Positions 52,333 through 61,402 of a stretch of 64,000 bases of DNA are shown piece by piece (position 1 is the stretch's first letter; the number at the start of each line of letters is the position of its first letter). Below the pieces are notes generated by a model, which saw only the letters and a program-made list of their open reading frames with translations, made no database searches and had not been told where the DNA came from. Origin of the DNA: Vibrio porteresiae DSM 19223 (GTDB lineage Bacteria > Pseudomonadota > Gammaproteobacteria > Enterobacterales > Vibrionaceae); the NCBI RefSeq assembly GCF_024347055.1, contig NZ_AP024895.1, positions 2,356,001 to 2,420,000 on the forward strand. Direction: 5' to 3'. Position numbers and translations under genes: made by a program.

Positions 52333-54603
52333 TTAAAGTGTAGGGGCTTGTCCCTTATTGGTCAAAACTTCAGAGAGATCATGTGAAAAATGATCTACTT
52401 GAATCGCACGATAACGCAATTGTTCTGCCCGAAGCACCATGCGTCTCTCATTCGCGCTCATCACCCCCACCTTTTCTGCCGCATTTAATTTCTCTTCGAG
52501 AGGCAATTTGCTGTCTACTTTTTTCGCGACGATTGCCTGCTGCAACCGCTTTTCAATGTCTTTAACCTCATACAAGGCGACAAAAGCGTTATCCATGAGC
52601 GCAATAGCATCATCCTTATCTTTGCCAACGAAACAGAGGTGGGTCATTCGATCACGTTGCTCGCCCGGTATCATCATCAGTTGAGCAATCTCTAACGCTA
52701 TCGCATCTTTCGGTGGCGCATAATTTTGCCCTAGTGGGAAAATTATGCCGCGCAATATCGAGCCAATAAAACCATTAGGGAAGTTAATTAGGGCTTCTTT
52801 CATTGCATTAGCTGCGCGCCAATAGCAATGCGCTAGCGCATAATCGAGATAGGGTCTGTCGACCACTTGTTCGCCTTCATCAGCAAACCGTTTTAAAGCA
52901 GCACTGGCCATGTATAAATAAGCTAAAGCATCACCTAGGCGCGCCGAGATAAGCTCTTTACGTTTCAACGCTCCGCCTAACGTCAGCATCGCCATATCCG
53001 CAGTCACTGCAAGTCCTGCGCATAAACGGGAGAGATGTTGAAACTCTCGAGTTATTGTCCCCTGACTTGGTACCTTGACCCAACGAGATCCGGTCAATGC
53101 CAACCCCAATGCGCGCCCCATATTCCCTGCGGTGTGGCCTATATGCTGAAACAACCAGCGATCAAACGCCTTTGCGCCACGCTCTGTTTCTGGGTCTGCG
53201 GCCGCAGCCATCTCTTTAAGGACAAAGGGATGGCAACGTGTTGCTCCTTGACCAAAAATCATTAGGTTACGTGTCAGGATGTTGGCTCCTTCGACGGTAA
53301 TTGCAATCGGTATCCCTAAATAATGGGTCGATAAATAATTCATTGGCCCACCTTGAATCGCCCGCCCCGCATGAATGTCCATGGCATCCGCCAAAATGGT
53401 TCGCCCCATTTCGGTCATGTGATATTTCGCAATGGCGGTCACCACACCAGGCTTTTCGTCACTGTCTAACGCGGTAGTGGTCAAAGTTCGGGTGGCTTCC
53501 AGTAAATAGGTCAAACCACCAATGCGTCCAAGGGCTTCGCCCACCCCTTCAAAACGCCCTATCGAGACACCAAACTGCTTTCTCACGTAGGCGTAAGCGC
53601 CAGTCGTCCGTGAGGCCAGATGGCCGATAGCCGCGCCTAATGCAGGTAAAGAAATACCTCGCCCAGCAGATAGGCACTCCACCAGCATTCGCCACCCTTT
53701 TCCTGCATACTCCTGTCCCCCGATGATCCACTCGATGGGGATAAAAACATCTTTACCTCGGGTAGGTCCATTCATAAAGGCCAATCCCATTGGGTCGTGC
53801 CTCTCACCAATCTCAACTCCGGGATGCGATGTCGGGATCAAAGCGCAAGTGATGCCTAATTCTGATTTTTCACCAATTAATCCATCGGGATCATACAATT
53901 TGAACGCTAACCCCAGTACGGTCGCCACGGGAGCTAAGGTGATATAGCGCTTGTTCCAAGTCAGGCGTATACCAAGCACTTCTTTACCTTGGTACTCGCC
54001 CCGACAAACGATGCCTTTATCAGGAATACTTCCTGCATCGGATCCTGCTTCAGGACCCGTTAAGGCAAAGCACGGAATGTCTCGTCCATCAGCCAAACGA
54101 GGTAACCAATACTCTTTCTGTTCTTTTGTCCCATATTGAGTGAGCAGTTCGCCCGGCCCCAAAGAGTTGGGCACCATAACCGTCACCGCGGCACTGATAC
54201 TACGCGTAGCAATTTTGGTCACTATGGTTGAATTGGCATAAGCAGAAAACGCTCTACCGCCGTACTCTTTTTCGATGATTAACGAGAAAAACCGTTGTTC
54301 ACGCAGGAAATTCCAAATCGACTCGGGAAGATCCTTCTCTCGGTGCATGATGTGGTAGTCGTCGAGTTGCGAGAGCAATATTTCCAGCTCGTTATCGATA
54401 AACGCTTGCTCTTCATCGCTTAATTGAGGCTTGGTGTATTCCAAAAGATGTGAAAAGTTAGGTCGACCGGAAAAAAGTTCGCCTTCCCACCATACGCTGC
54501 CCGCTTCCATCGCCTCTTTTTCAGTGGCTGACAGTGGCGGTAGAACGCGGCGAAACCATTTTAGTGCAGGATCACTTACCCATTTCTGACGAAATGTACT
54601 CAT
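52333..54603 (-). CDS. fadE: Acyl-CoA dehydrogenase FadE
   Basis: 756 residues, first step of fatty acid beta-oxidation. Seen: an N-terminal PALKWFRRVLPPLSATEKEA, ALTGPEAGSDAGSIPD, the core DGRDIPCFALTG, GPTRGKDVFIPIEWI, and a long C-terminal FadE-specific part with MMIPGEQRDRMTHLCF. It is shorter than E. coli FadE (about 814) because it lacks the N-terminal membrane segments, so it probably attaches to membrane or acts in the cytoplasm by another route. A ribosome site AAGGAGCGCCCT precedes the ATG. Confidence 0.9.
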   Translation of the reverse strand: MSTFRQKWVSDPALKWFRRVLPPLSATEKEAMEAGSVWWEGELFSGRPNFSHLLEYTKPQLSDEEQAFIDNELEILLSQLDDYHIMHREKDLPESIWNFLREQRFFSLIIEKEYGGRAFSAYANSTIVTKIATRSISAAVTVMVPNSLGPGELLTQYGTKEQKEYWLPRLADGRDIPCFALTGPEAGSDAGSIPDKGIVCRGEYQGKEVLGIRLTWNKRYITLAPVATVLGLAFKLYDPDGLIGEKSELGITCALIPTSHPGVEIGERHDPMGLAFMNGPTRGKDVFIPIEWIIGGQEYAGKGWRMLVECLSAGRGISLPALGAAIGHLASRTTGAYAYVRKQFGVSIGRFEGVGEALGRIGGLTYLLEATRTLTTTALDSDEKPGVVTAIAKYHMTEMGRTILADAMDIHAGRAIQGGPMNYLSTHYLGIPIAITVEGANILTRNLMIFGQGATRCHPFVLKEMAAAADPETERGAKAFDRWLFQHIGHTAGNMGRALGLALTGSRWVKVPSQGTITREFQHLSRLCAGLAVTADMAMLTLGGALKRKELISARLGDALAYLYMASAALKRFADEGEQVVDRPYLDYALAHCYWRAANAMKEALINFPNGFIGSILRGIIFPLGQNYAPPKDAIALEIAQLMMIPGEQRDRMTHLCFVGKDKDDAIALMDNAFVALYEVKDIEKRLQQAIVAKKVDSKLPLEEKLNAAEKVGVMSANERRMVLRAEQLRYRAIQVDHFSHDLSEVLTNKGQAPTL

Positions 54604-55123
54604 AGGGCGCTCCTTATTATGGTTGGAAAACTGTGGTTGGGAAACTCAGTCTCACTTGACCAGCTAACCGTTTTAAATCGTGGCAACGCTTTAAGCTATC
54701 AGTCCCTTTCTTCACCTCTCTGTTAAAAACTATAGCCCTCGGCCATTTATTAACAAATGATTAACCTAAGACTTTGGTCAAACTCTGCGTGGTGGTACGT
54801 TTTACTCTTCGCAAATCTTTTAGCAAAAAATCTGAACTCTTCGCAAAACCTGCAGTCTCTATTTATGTGGTTAAGAAGCTTTCGGCGAAACGCTGAAGTG
54901 TTTTTTCATCGTAACAGTTAACTCTATGTTACTGTTTTTCCTATTAACTCCTACGTTTGTATGTGCCCAGTTCGTTTTGTTCTGGGTATTTTTTTGTCTT
55001 ACGTTTGTTTGGTAACTATCGATCAGTCTCGATTGCTAGCCTCTCAATCAACTTGCCTATCCTCAGGACATTTCCCCGCGAAATCCGATATAATCAACGC
55101 ACTTACCGTAGCGCCTAATGATC
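54604..55123. ncRNA. Hairpin-rich gap between fadE and the desulfhydrase gene; candidate small RNA or leader
   Basis: About 520 bp with no gene. Three terminator-like hairpins with T-tracts read rightward: CTTTCGGCG/CGCTGAAG then GTTTTTT (about 54881-54907), GTAACA/TGTTAC then TGTTTTTCC (54911-54938), and CCCAG/CTGGG then TATTTTTTT (54966-54995). Direct repeats CTCTTCGCAAA and TTACGTTTGT also occur. No known Vibrio sRNA (Qrr, Spot 42, RyhB) is recognisable. Confidence 0.35.
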
Positions 55124-56014
55124 ATGAAACTTCAGCACAGTCCAATTACCTGCCATCAGTTTGAACAAATCGACTTTTATCTCAAACGCGACGACTTATT
55201 GCATCCGCAGTTTTCTGGAAATAAGGCCCGTAAATTCATGAGTCTTTTGTCTCTCGCCAATGCAGATATTGATACCTTAGTGGGTCACGGCTCTCCCCAA
55301 GCGAACTCTCTGTATTCAATGGCAGCTTTGGCTAACTTGCGAGGTTGGAAGCTCGATTTTTATGTGGATCATATTCCCTCTTGGTTGAGCCAAAATCCGA
55401 TCGGCAACTATCGTGCAGCACTGGCACTTGGCGCGAATATCATTGCTACTCGCCCAACCTATGGCTGCAGCGTTGCAGATTATCTAACCCAGCAACAATG
55501 GCTTCCTAATCAATTGTTTGTGCCAGAAGGCGGCCGCTCTCCCATCGCACAAAGTGGGGTTAACCAACTAGCACAAGAGATCTTAGCGTGGATGGCGAAT
55601 CAACCCTCAGCCAACTGGGTGGTGGCGTTACCTTCTGGGACGGGGACAACCGCTTTATATCTTCATCAAGCATTAAAGCAGCACCATATTGAAGTCGTCA
55701 CTTGTGCTTGTGTCGGTGGCGATGATTACCTTCGAGAACAATGGCTAAGTTTAGGGGAGCAATCCCACCCTACCATCCTAAGTAATGGCACTAAGCATCA
55801 ATTTGGCCACCTTTACCCAGAGCAATACGATTTGTGGCAAAAGCTCGGCGACCAAACTGAGGTGGAATTTGAATTGTTGTACGACCCACTGATGTGGCAA
55901 CGATTACTAGAGTGGTGGCCAACTCAAACAGATCGCCAATTACTTTATATCCATCAAGGTGGGATTTTAGGTAACGAAAGTATGCTGCCCCGCTATCGCC
56001 GCCAAAGAAACTAG
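55124..56014 (+). CDS. PLP-dependent D-cysteine desulfhydrase / ACC deaminase family enzyme
   Basis: 296 residues, fold-type II PLP enzyme. Start at ATG 55124 (MKLQHSPI); an ATG at 55118 (MIMKL) is possible, and 55118 is recorded as alternative. Seen: FYLKRDDLLHPQFSGNKARKF with the PLP lysine in SGNKARK, VGHGSPQANSLYSMAAL, FVPEGGRS and VVALPSGTGTTALYL. Members deaminate 1-aminocyclopropane-1-carboxylate or release sulfide from D-cysteine; the sequence does not settle which, and in gammaproteobacteria D-cysteine is more likely. It stands alone between the hairpin gap and an alcohol dehydrogenase. Confidence 0.82.
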   Translation: MKLQHSPITCHQFEQIDFYLKRDDLLHPQFSGNKARKFMSLLSLANADIDTLVGHGSPQANSLYSMAALANLRGWKLDFYVDHIPSWLSQNPIGNYRAALALGANIIATRPTYGCSVADYLTQQQWLPNQLFVPEGGRSPIAQSGVNQLAQEILAWMANQPSANWVVALPSGTGTTALYLHQALKQHHIEVVTCACVGGDDYLREQWLSLGEQSHPTILSNGTKHQFGHLYPEQYDLWQKLGDQTEVEFELLYDPLMWQRLLEWWPTQTDRQLLYIHQGGILGNESMLPRYRRQRN

Positions 56015-56229
56015 GCCTCTCTCCTTTTTCCTTATCTATCTGTGAACTCTATGGCACTAATCTTGATAAATTTCGTCTATCCCTACTCTGGGTGGCGCTT
56101 TTTTTAAGGTTATACCCCGTCAGTCGCCATAAGCTGTGCGACAGGTTCCTATTAGCCCACAGAGCCTACTGTCGAGATACTCCCAACCACCACAAAATTT
56201 TTCATTTTGATATTACAAAGGAGTTTCTT

Positions 56230-57378
56230 ATGTCTTTTGCGTTAAAAATGCCCAGACTTTGTCTGATGGGTGTTGGTGCTATTCATGATGCCGTTGAACA
56301 GATGGCGACTCAGAATACGCAAAAAGCCTTAGTTGTTACTGACCATACATTGGTAGAGCTCAATATTGTTGCTCCTGTATTGGCGGCTTTAGAGAAGCAC
56401 CACATTGCTTATTCCTTGTTTGACAAAGTGACACCAAACCCAACTGTCACCTTGGTTAATCAAGGTCTAGCTCAGTATCAACAAGAGCAATGTGACGCTT
56501 TTATCGCTATTGGTGGCGGTAGCCCTATTGACTGCGCTAAAGCGATTCGCATTATGGCGACCAATAAAGGTCGGATTAATGATTATGAAGGGGTCAATAA
56601 AGTCGCTAACGAAGGCGCTTACTTTATTGCCATTAATACCACAGCTGGTACGGCCGCTGAGATGACCTCCAACTCAGTGATTACTGACGAGCAGGCAGAA
56701 AAGAAAATGGTGATCATTGATGACAAACAGATCCCAGATATCGCCGTCAATGATCCGACGGTGATGGTTGGTCTGCCAGCCTCAGTGACTGCTGCAACTG
56801 GCATGGATGCATTGACTCACGCCATCGAAGCGTATGTTTCTGCTGGACATCATGCCTTAACCGACCCAACCGCACTAGAAGCGATCCGGTTGATCCATCA
56901 CTGGCTCCCTACTGCAGTTGCTGATGGACAAAATATTGAAGCACGCCAAGGATTAGCCTGCGCCGAATATCTGGCTGGTATGGCATTTAACAGTGCTGGT
57001 CTAGGTTTAGTACATGCAATGGCTCACCAACCAGGAGCAACGCACAACCTACCTCACGGTGTATGTAATGCGATTCTACTTCCTGTTGTCAGCGCCTATA
57101 ACGCCAAGTTTGTTCCTGAACGTTTTCGCACGGTTGCGGCAGTATTAGGTGAAGATGTCGCCACATTAAGTGATAAAGAGGGCGCACTCCAAGCCATCAA
57201 AGCGATTCGCTCACTTTCAACACAAGTGGGTATTCCAAGTGGTTTCTCTGAATTGGGCATCAAAGAGAGCGACATTCCTCATTGGATTGATAAAGCACTG
57301 GCTGATCCATGTTTAGGGTGTAACCCGCATCAACCGACCGCAAAAGAAGTTTACGAGCTTTACTCAGAAGCACTTTAA
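56230..57378 (+). CDS. Iron-containing alcohol dehydrogenase (YiaY/FucO-like)
   Basis: 382 residues from ATG 56230, which has AAGGAG 6 bases upstream. Seen: the NAD-binding AFIAIGGGSPIDCAKAIR, INTTAGTAAEMTSNSVI, metal ligands D and H in TGMDALTHAIEAYVS, and two H in GLVHAMAHQPGATHNLPHGVC. It resembles E. coli YiaY and lactaldehyde reductase FucO. Substrate unknown. It is independent of the other iron-type dehydrogenase at 46927, which it resembles only in the family motifs. Confidence 0.9.
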   Translation: MSFALKMPRLCLMGVGAIHDAVEQMATQNTQKALVVTDHTLVELNIVAPVLAALEKHHIAYSLFDKVTPNPTVTLVNQGLAQYQQEQCDAFIAIGGGSPIDCAKAIRIMATNKGRINDYEGVNKVANEGAYFIAINTTAGTAAEMTSNSVITDEQAEKKMVIIDDKQIPDIAVNDPTVMVGLPASVTAATGMDALTHAIEAYVSAGHHALTDPTALEAIRLIHHWLPTAVADGQNIEARQGLACAEYLAGMAFNSAGLGLVHAMAHQPGATHNLPHGVCNAILLPVVSAYNAKFVPERFRTVAAVLGEDVATLSDKEGALQAIKAIRSLSTQVGIPSGFSELGIKESDIPHWIDKALADPCLGCNPHQPTAKEVYELYSEAL

Positions 57379-57395
57379 TCTTCGTTAACAGCAAT

Positions 57396-57430
57396 GAAAA
57401 AGGTCCTGAAAAGGACCTTTTTGTTGTTTT
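57396..57430. terminator. Terminator after the alcohol dehydrogenase
   Basis: AAAAAGGTCCT and AGGACCTTTTT form a 10- to 11-bp stem around GAAA, followed by a T-rich run; the reverse side can serve the convergent chemoreceptor gene. Confidence 0.92.
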
Positions 57431-57448
57431 TAGTGCTCGTTTGCGCTG

Positions 57449-59614
57449 CTATTTCAATCTAAATTGAGTAATCAGCTTATTGAGTTGCTCTGATTGATCG
57501 GTCAATTCTCTTGCAGACGCAGCGCAGCTATCTGAGTTAGTACTGTTTTGCTGAGTGACTTCATCAATTTGGCCGATACCTAAGCTCACTTGGTCAGCAC
57601 CAGCAGACTGCTCACTTGCCGCCTGGGCAATCTCTTCCACTAAACCTGATACTTGGCTCGCACCATCAACAATGTCTTTCAACGATTGCGCTGTCTGTTT
57701 AGAGAGTTCAATACCGCGATTGGTTTTTTCAGCTGACGTGGCAATCAGCTTCGATGTTTGTTGTACCGCTTCGGCACTGCGACCCGCCAGCTTACGTACT
57801 TCGTCAGCCACCACCGCAAAACCTCGACCATGTTCGCCGGCACGAGCCGCTTCAATTGCCGCGTTCAAAGCAAGCAAGTTGGTTTGCTCAGCAATCGATT
57901 CGATGGTGCGAATGATGTCATTAATATCATTACCCGACGCTTCAATCTCGGTCATCGCCGTTTGTAGCTCGGACATCAGTTGGTTACCATTATTGGCGGA
58001 TGCCACCGACTGAGCAGATAGACGACTTGCTTTATCCGCATTATTGGCGCTCTGACGGATCTGTTGGGCAATTTCGTTGATTGTCGCACTGATCTCGGTC
58101 ACCGCCGAAGCCGAATCCGTTGCACCGCTGGACAGACTTTGACTCAAGCCGTTTACCATGTCCGCGTTACGCGCAATGATGTCGGAACGAGAACGAATTT
58201 GCCCGACCAACGTATTTAAATCATCCACCATCTGCGATAGAGCTCGGCCAAGCTGGTCCTCGTTCGAAGCCAGTTTCACATTCACCGCTAAATCACCTTG
58301 AGAGATTTTCTCGGCAATCGAAACCTGAGCTTGCAAACTTTCCGCCATATTATCTAAGGCTTCAGATAGCTGACCCACTTCATCAACACTGCGATAATTC
58401 AAACGGTTTTTAAACTGGCCCGTTGCAATGGTTTTCGCCATGTTTACCGCATTCAAAATAGGCTGGGAAATATTGCGCGCCATCACCAAAAGGGCACCGA
58501 TTGCAACGACAGAAATAATCAGACCTAAGCCAATCTGCCAAGTGGTATCGGTTTGGTTGTTCGATTTCAATTCCGCAGATAAGGCATTGGCATCTGCAAG
58601 CACCAATCCCAAATCGAGCTTTATCACCATTGCCCAAGTGACATTACTTTGGCCCAACACAAAGGGAGAGATAACTTTTAGGTTGTTGGACTTCTCATCA
58701 ATTTTGACTGTGGATTCTTTATTTTTTATCGCTGTTTGAACGAAATTAGTCTCATCGCCAAACAGAGCTTGCATCGATTTACCGATGGTTTCTGTCTGTT
58801 CGCTGTCGGCGATGACTAACCCCGACGCTGTCACAATCGATACGTGAGAGCGACCGTTGTAAAGCTCAGAAGAGACCTGTTCACTCAGTTTCTGTACAAA
58901 ATCGAGGTTATAGTCAGCGCCTACAACCCCTAAAAACTTACCATTAGCAATAATGGGTGCAGACAACGTCGCTAGCCAAACGTTCTTACCTTGCACAATG
59001 TAAGGTAGTGGCGCCGTCACTGTTTCGTTCAAGGTTTTTTCTGGCACTTGATACCATGCCCCTTTCATCACCCCATTCGGATGCGCTTCAAACGAGTCGT
59101 ATTCCACCAGCGGTTGCACATTGATCGCCCCAGAGGCATCTCGAATCCAGTACGGCGTAAATCGGCCCGTGTCTGGGTTGTTCCCGTCACGATTGACTTT
59201 AAACTGCGCATCTTGACCATCAAACGCATTCGGTGCCCAAGCGCTATAAGTACCGTTCAAATCTTTATTCGATTTCAACACTTCGGTTAGCATGCCGTTA
59301 AACACACTACGGTTGATAAAAGGCGCACCTTGGTTGATTTGCGCTTCTTTTGCTGCAGACATCGCATCGGAAATCGCTCTCGCAGCACTTAACGCCTCTT
59401 CAAGACGTCGACTGATCGATTCGGAGTAATTAGCCGCGGTTGCTTTAATCTCTTTCAGTGTGGTTTCGGTGGCTAACTTAGACACTTTCTCCGAAACCAA
59501 GGTTTGTGTTTTTAACGCAGAATAGACGCTATAACCGACTAGGATACCTGCTGTCAGGAGCAAGCAGAGTCCTGCTGTTACGGCAATTTTTGCCTGAATA
59601 GATTTTAACTTCAT
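57449..59614 (-). CDS. Methyl-accepting chemotaxis protein with large double-Cache sensor
   Basis: 721 residues. First helix near 10-30, a long periplasmic dCache_1-type domain (about 35-350; YWIRDASGAINVQPLVEYD, PYIVQGKNVWLATLSAPII and GVVGADYNLDFVQKLS), a second helix near 365-385, HAMP (about 386-440), and the signalling hairpin with IAEQTNLLALNAAIEAARAGE and GRGFAVVADEVRKLA. The coils contain repeated Q/E positions usable for methylation. Ligand unknown; related Cache receptors sense amino acids. It stands alone. Confidence 0.93.
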   Translation of the reverse strand: MKLKSIQAKIAVTAGLCLLLTAGILVGYSVYSALKTQTLVSEKVSKLATETTLKEIKATAANYSESISRRLEEALSAARAISDAMSAAKEAQINQGAPFINRSVFNGMLTEVLKSNKDLNGTYSAWAPNAFDGQDAQFKVNRDGNNPDTGRFTPYWIRDASGAINVQPLVEYDSFEAHPNGVMKGAWYQVPEKTLNETVTAPLPYIVQGKNVWLATLSAPIIANGKFLGVVGADYNLDFVQKLSEQVSSELYNGRSHVSIVTASGLVIADSEQTETIGKSMQALFGDETNFVQTAIKNKESTVKIDEKSNNLKVISPFVLGQSNVTWAMVIKLDLGLVLADANALSAELKSNNQTDTTWQIGLGLIISVVAIGALLVMARNISQPILNAVNMAKTIATGQFKNRLNYRSVDEVGQLSEALDNMAESLQAQVSIAEKISQGDLAVNVKLASNEDQLGRALSQMVDDLNTLVGQIRSRSDIIARNADMVNGLSQSLSSGATDSASAVTEISATINEIAQQIRQSANNADKASRLSAQSVASANNGNQLMSELQTAMTEIEASGNDINDIIRTIESIAEQTNLLALNAAIEAARAGEHGRGFAVVADEVRKLAGRSAEAVQQTSKLIATSAEKTNRGIELSKQTAQSLKDIVDGASQVSGLVEEIAQAASEQSAGADQVSLGIGQIDEVTQQNSTNSDSCAASARELTDQSEQLNKLITQFRLK

Positions 59615-59921
59615 ACTTTCGTCCTAAAACCAGCTCACCCTAAAACCAGAACCCTAAACCACAGGGACACGGTTATTCAGCATTAAATAAAGCGTATTTA
59701 GGCGATTTTTCCAGTAGCACGCCGACAAAACGATACGAAGTTTATAAAAGTGTAACTTAGCTCTCCAAATCACTGTTTAGTTGTCCTGAGTCGACATAAA
59801 ACTCAGCATTTATCTTATAAATTTTGTTGACCATTCAAGGCCCTTAAGTATTTCTTAAGTTAAGAAAGGCAGGCTACGCGCGCGTCATTCCTCTATCAAT
59901 CATCAAACAAGGAAAAATCAT
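59615..59921. promoter_or_regulatory. Divergent region between the chemoreceptor and dgkA
   Basis: About 307 bp without a gene. It includes a repeated CCTAAAACCAG near 59626 and 59640 and an inverted stretch CTTAAG-TATTT-CTTAAG near 59844-59860. No clear operator recognised. Confidence 0.4.
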
Positions 59922-60278
59922 ATGAAGCCTGGTCATACTGGCATTTTGCGTCTGTTCTATGCCACTCAGTTTTCTTGGCAAGGATTAAACGCTGCATGGA
60001 AAAATGAGGCCGCATTTCGCCAAGAAGTGCTGTTCCTATTACCTCTCGCTGGCGCATCGCTACTCTTCCCTGTAAGCAAAGCCGAACATGTCGCCTTAAT
60101 CGCAAGCCTTGTATTGGTGATGATTGTGGAATTACTTAACTCCGCTATTGAAGCTGTCGTCGATAGAATTGGCTCAGAGCATCACGAGCTAAGCGGTCGA
60201 GCTAAAGATATTGGTTCCGCGGCCGTATTGGTGACCATGGCACTCGCTTTTACAACTTGGTGCATTATTTTGATTTAG
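59922..60278 (+). CDS. dgkA: Diacylglycerol kinase
   Basis: 118 residues (E. coli 122), three transmembrane helices. Phosphorylates diacylglycerol left over from membrane-derived oligosaccharide synthesis. Seen: the N-terminal amphipathic region AWKNEAAFRQE, the catalytic segment LLNSAIEAVVDRIGSEHHELSGRAKDIGSAAV. AAGGA precedes the ATG. No terminator is evident after it. Confidence 0.95.
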   Translation: MKPGHTGILRLFYATQFSWQGLNAAWKNEAAFRQEVLFLLPLAGASLLFPVSKAEHVALIASLVLVMIVELLNSAIEAVVDRIGSEHHELSGRAKDIGSAAVLVTMALAFTTWCIILI

Positions 60279-60389
60279 CGCCACTTTCTTATGCCTATTT
60301 TTCATAGGCAATATACGTATCACGAAATATATGTAACCAATTAAAATCAATATCTTTATATTAATTTTCGAGTCATATCACGTCATTAG

Positions 60390-60417
60390 GTTCAATACCC
60401 TCTAATGGGTATTGAAC
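60390..60417. repeat. Perfect 11-bp-arm palindrome before the GH114-like gene
   Basis: GTTCAATACCC and GGGTATTGAAC flank TCTAAT. There is no T-run, so it is more likely an operator or 5' leader hairpin than a terminator. It lies about 60 bp upstream of the preferred start and contains the ATG at 60405. Confidence 0.55.
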
Positions 60418-60476
60418 TTCATTTAATCGCTAATTATCGTCACGGCATATTTCTTATATTTATAACGGCAGTAAGT

Positions 60477-61295
60477 ATGTGGTTACGATTATTTGGCTTG
60501 TTTAATGTCTGCTTATTAATTGGCTGCAATAGCGGTGGTAGTAGCAGCGACTCAAGTGACAATAGTTCATCTTGGTATACACCTTCTGTAGGTGTAACTT
60601 GGCAATGGCAACTACAAGGCACTGTAAATACAAGTTACGATGTCACCATATACGATATCGACCTTTTTGATTCTTCCGCCTCTCTTATCTCCACTTTGCA
60701 AGCACAGGGCCGTAAAGTTATCTGCTATTTCTCTGCAGGTTCTTACGAAAACTGGCGCTCTGACGCTGCAGATTTTGACTCCAGTGATCTTGGCAATGAC
60801 GTTGAGGGGTGGGCCAATGAGCAGTGGCTCAATATCAATTCAACCTCAGTACGCAATATCATGCTGGCGCGTCTCGATTTGGCACAGTCCAAAGGGTGTG
60901 ATGGTGTCGAACCCGATAACGTCGATGGCTACGTCAATAGCAGTGGATTTAGCTTAACTTATAACGACCAACTCTCCTTTAACCGCTTTCTCGCCAATGC
61001 GGCACACAGTCGAGGCTTAGCGATCGGTCTGAAAAATGACCTCGACCAAATCGATGATTTAGTCAGCTATTTTGATTTTGCGGTTAATGAGCAATGCTTT
61101 GAGTACAGTGAATGCTCCACGGTTGTCCCTTTTATTACCGCTGGAAAACCTGTCCTTAACGCTGAGTATTTAAGCACCTATGTTTCCAGCTCATCCGCTC
61201 GCGCGAGCATGTGTTCCTCATCCATTAGCCTCGGTTTAAGCACGCTGGTCCTCTCTGAAGACCTCGATGACAGCCTACGCTACTCCTGTCGCTGA
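60477..61295 (+). CDS. GH114-like endo-alpha-1,4-polygalactosaminidase family lipoprotein
   Basis: 272 residues from ATG 60477. A short lipoprotein signal with LLIGC (lipidated C17) and a serine-rich linker lead to a TIM-barrel-like domain with WQWQLQGTV, DVTIYDIDLFD, KVICYFSAGSYENWR, and the probable catalytic acid region GCDGVEPDNVDGY. These are the hallmarks of the GH114 family. The catalytic activity is inferred; family members cleave galactosamine-rich exopolysaccharides. An upstream ATG at 60405 is inside the palindrome and lacks a ribosome site. The next gene is a GGDEF protein. Confidence 0.78.
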   Translation: MWLRLFGLFNVCLLIGCNSGGSSSDSSDNSSSWYTPSVGVTWQWQLQGTVNTSYDVTIYDIDLFDSSASLISTLQAQGRKVICYFSAGSYENWRSDAADFDSSDLGNDVEGWANEQWLNINSTSVRNIMLARLDLAQSKGCDGVEPDNVDGYVNSSGFSLTYNDQLSFNRFLANAAHSRGLAIGLKNDLDQIDDLVSYFDFAVNEQCFEYSECSTVVPFITAGKPVLNAEYLSTYVSSSSARASMCSSSISLGLSTLVLSEDLDDSLRYSCR

Positions 61296-61402
61296 TAGAT
61301 TGAAGCCAGAGCGAATGAAACCGAACGTGTACGAATTAAATTCACTTTTGTTTCAGAACGTTACCGCGCTCTACCACTATAGGGTTAGCCAAGCTTGCAG
61401 AT

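Noticed and set aside
54652..54680. FadR operator near the fadE start (AGCTGGTC half-site)
   Set aside because: Only one half resembles the consensus; the second half is degenerate.
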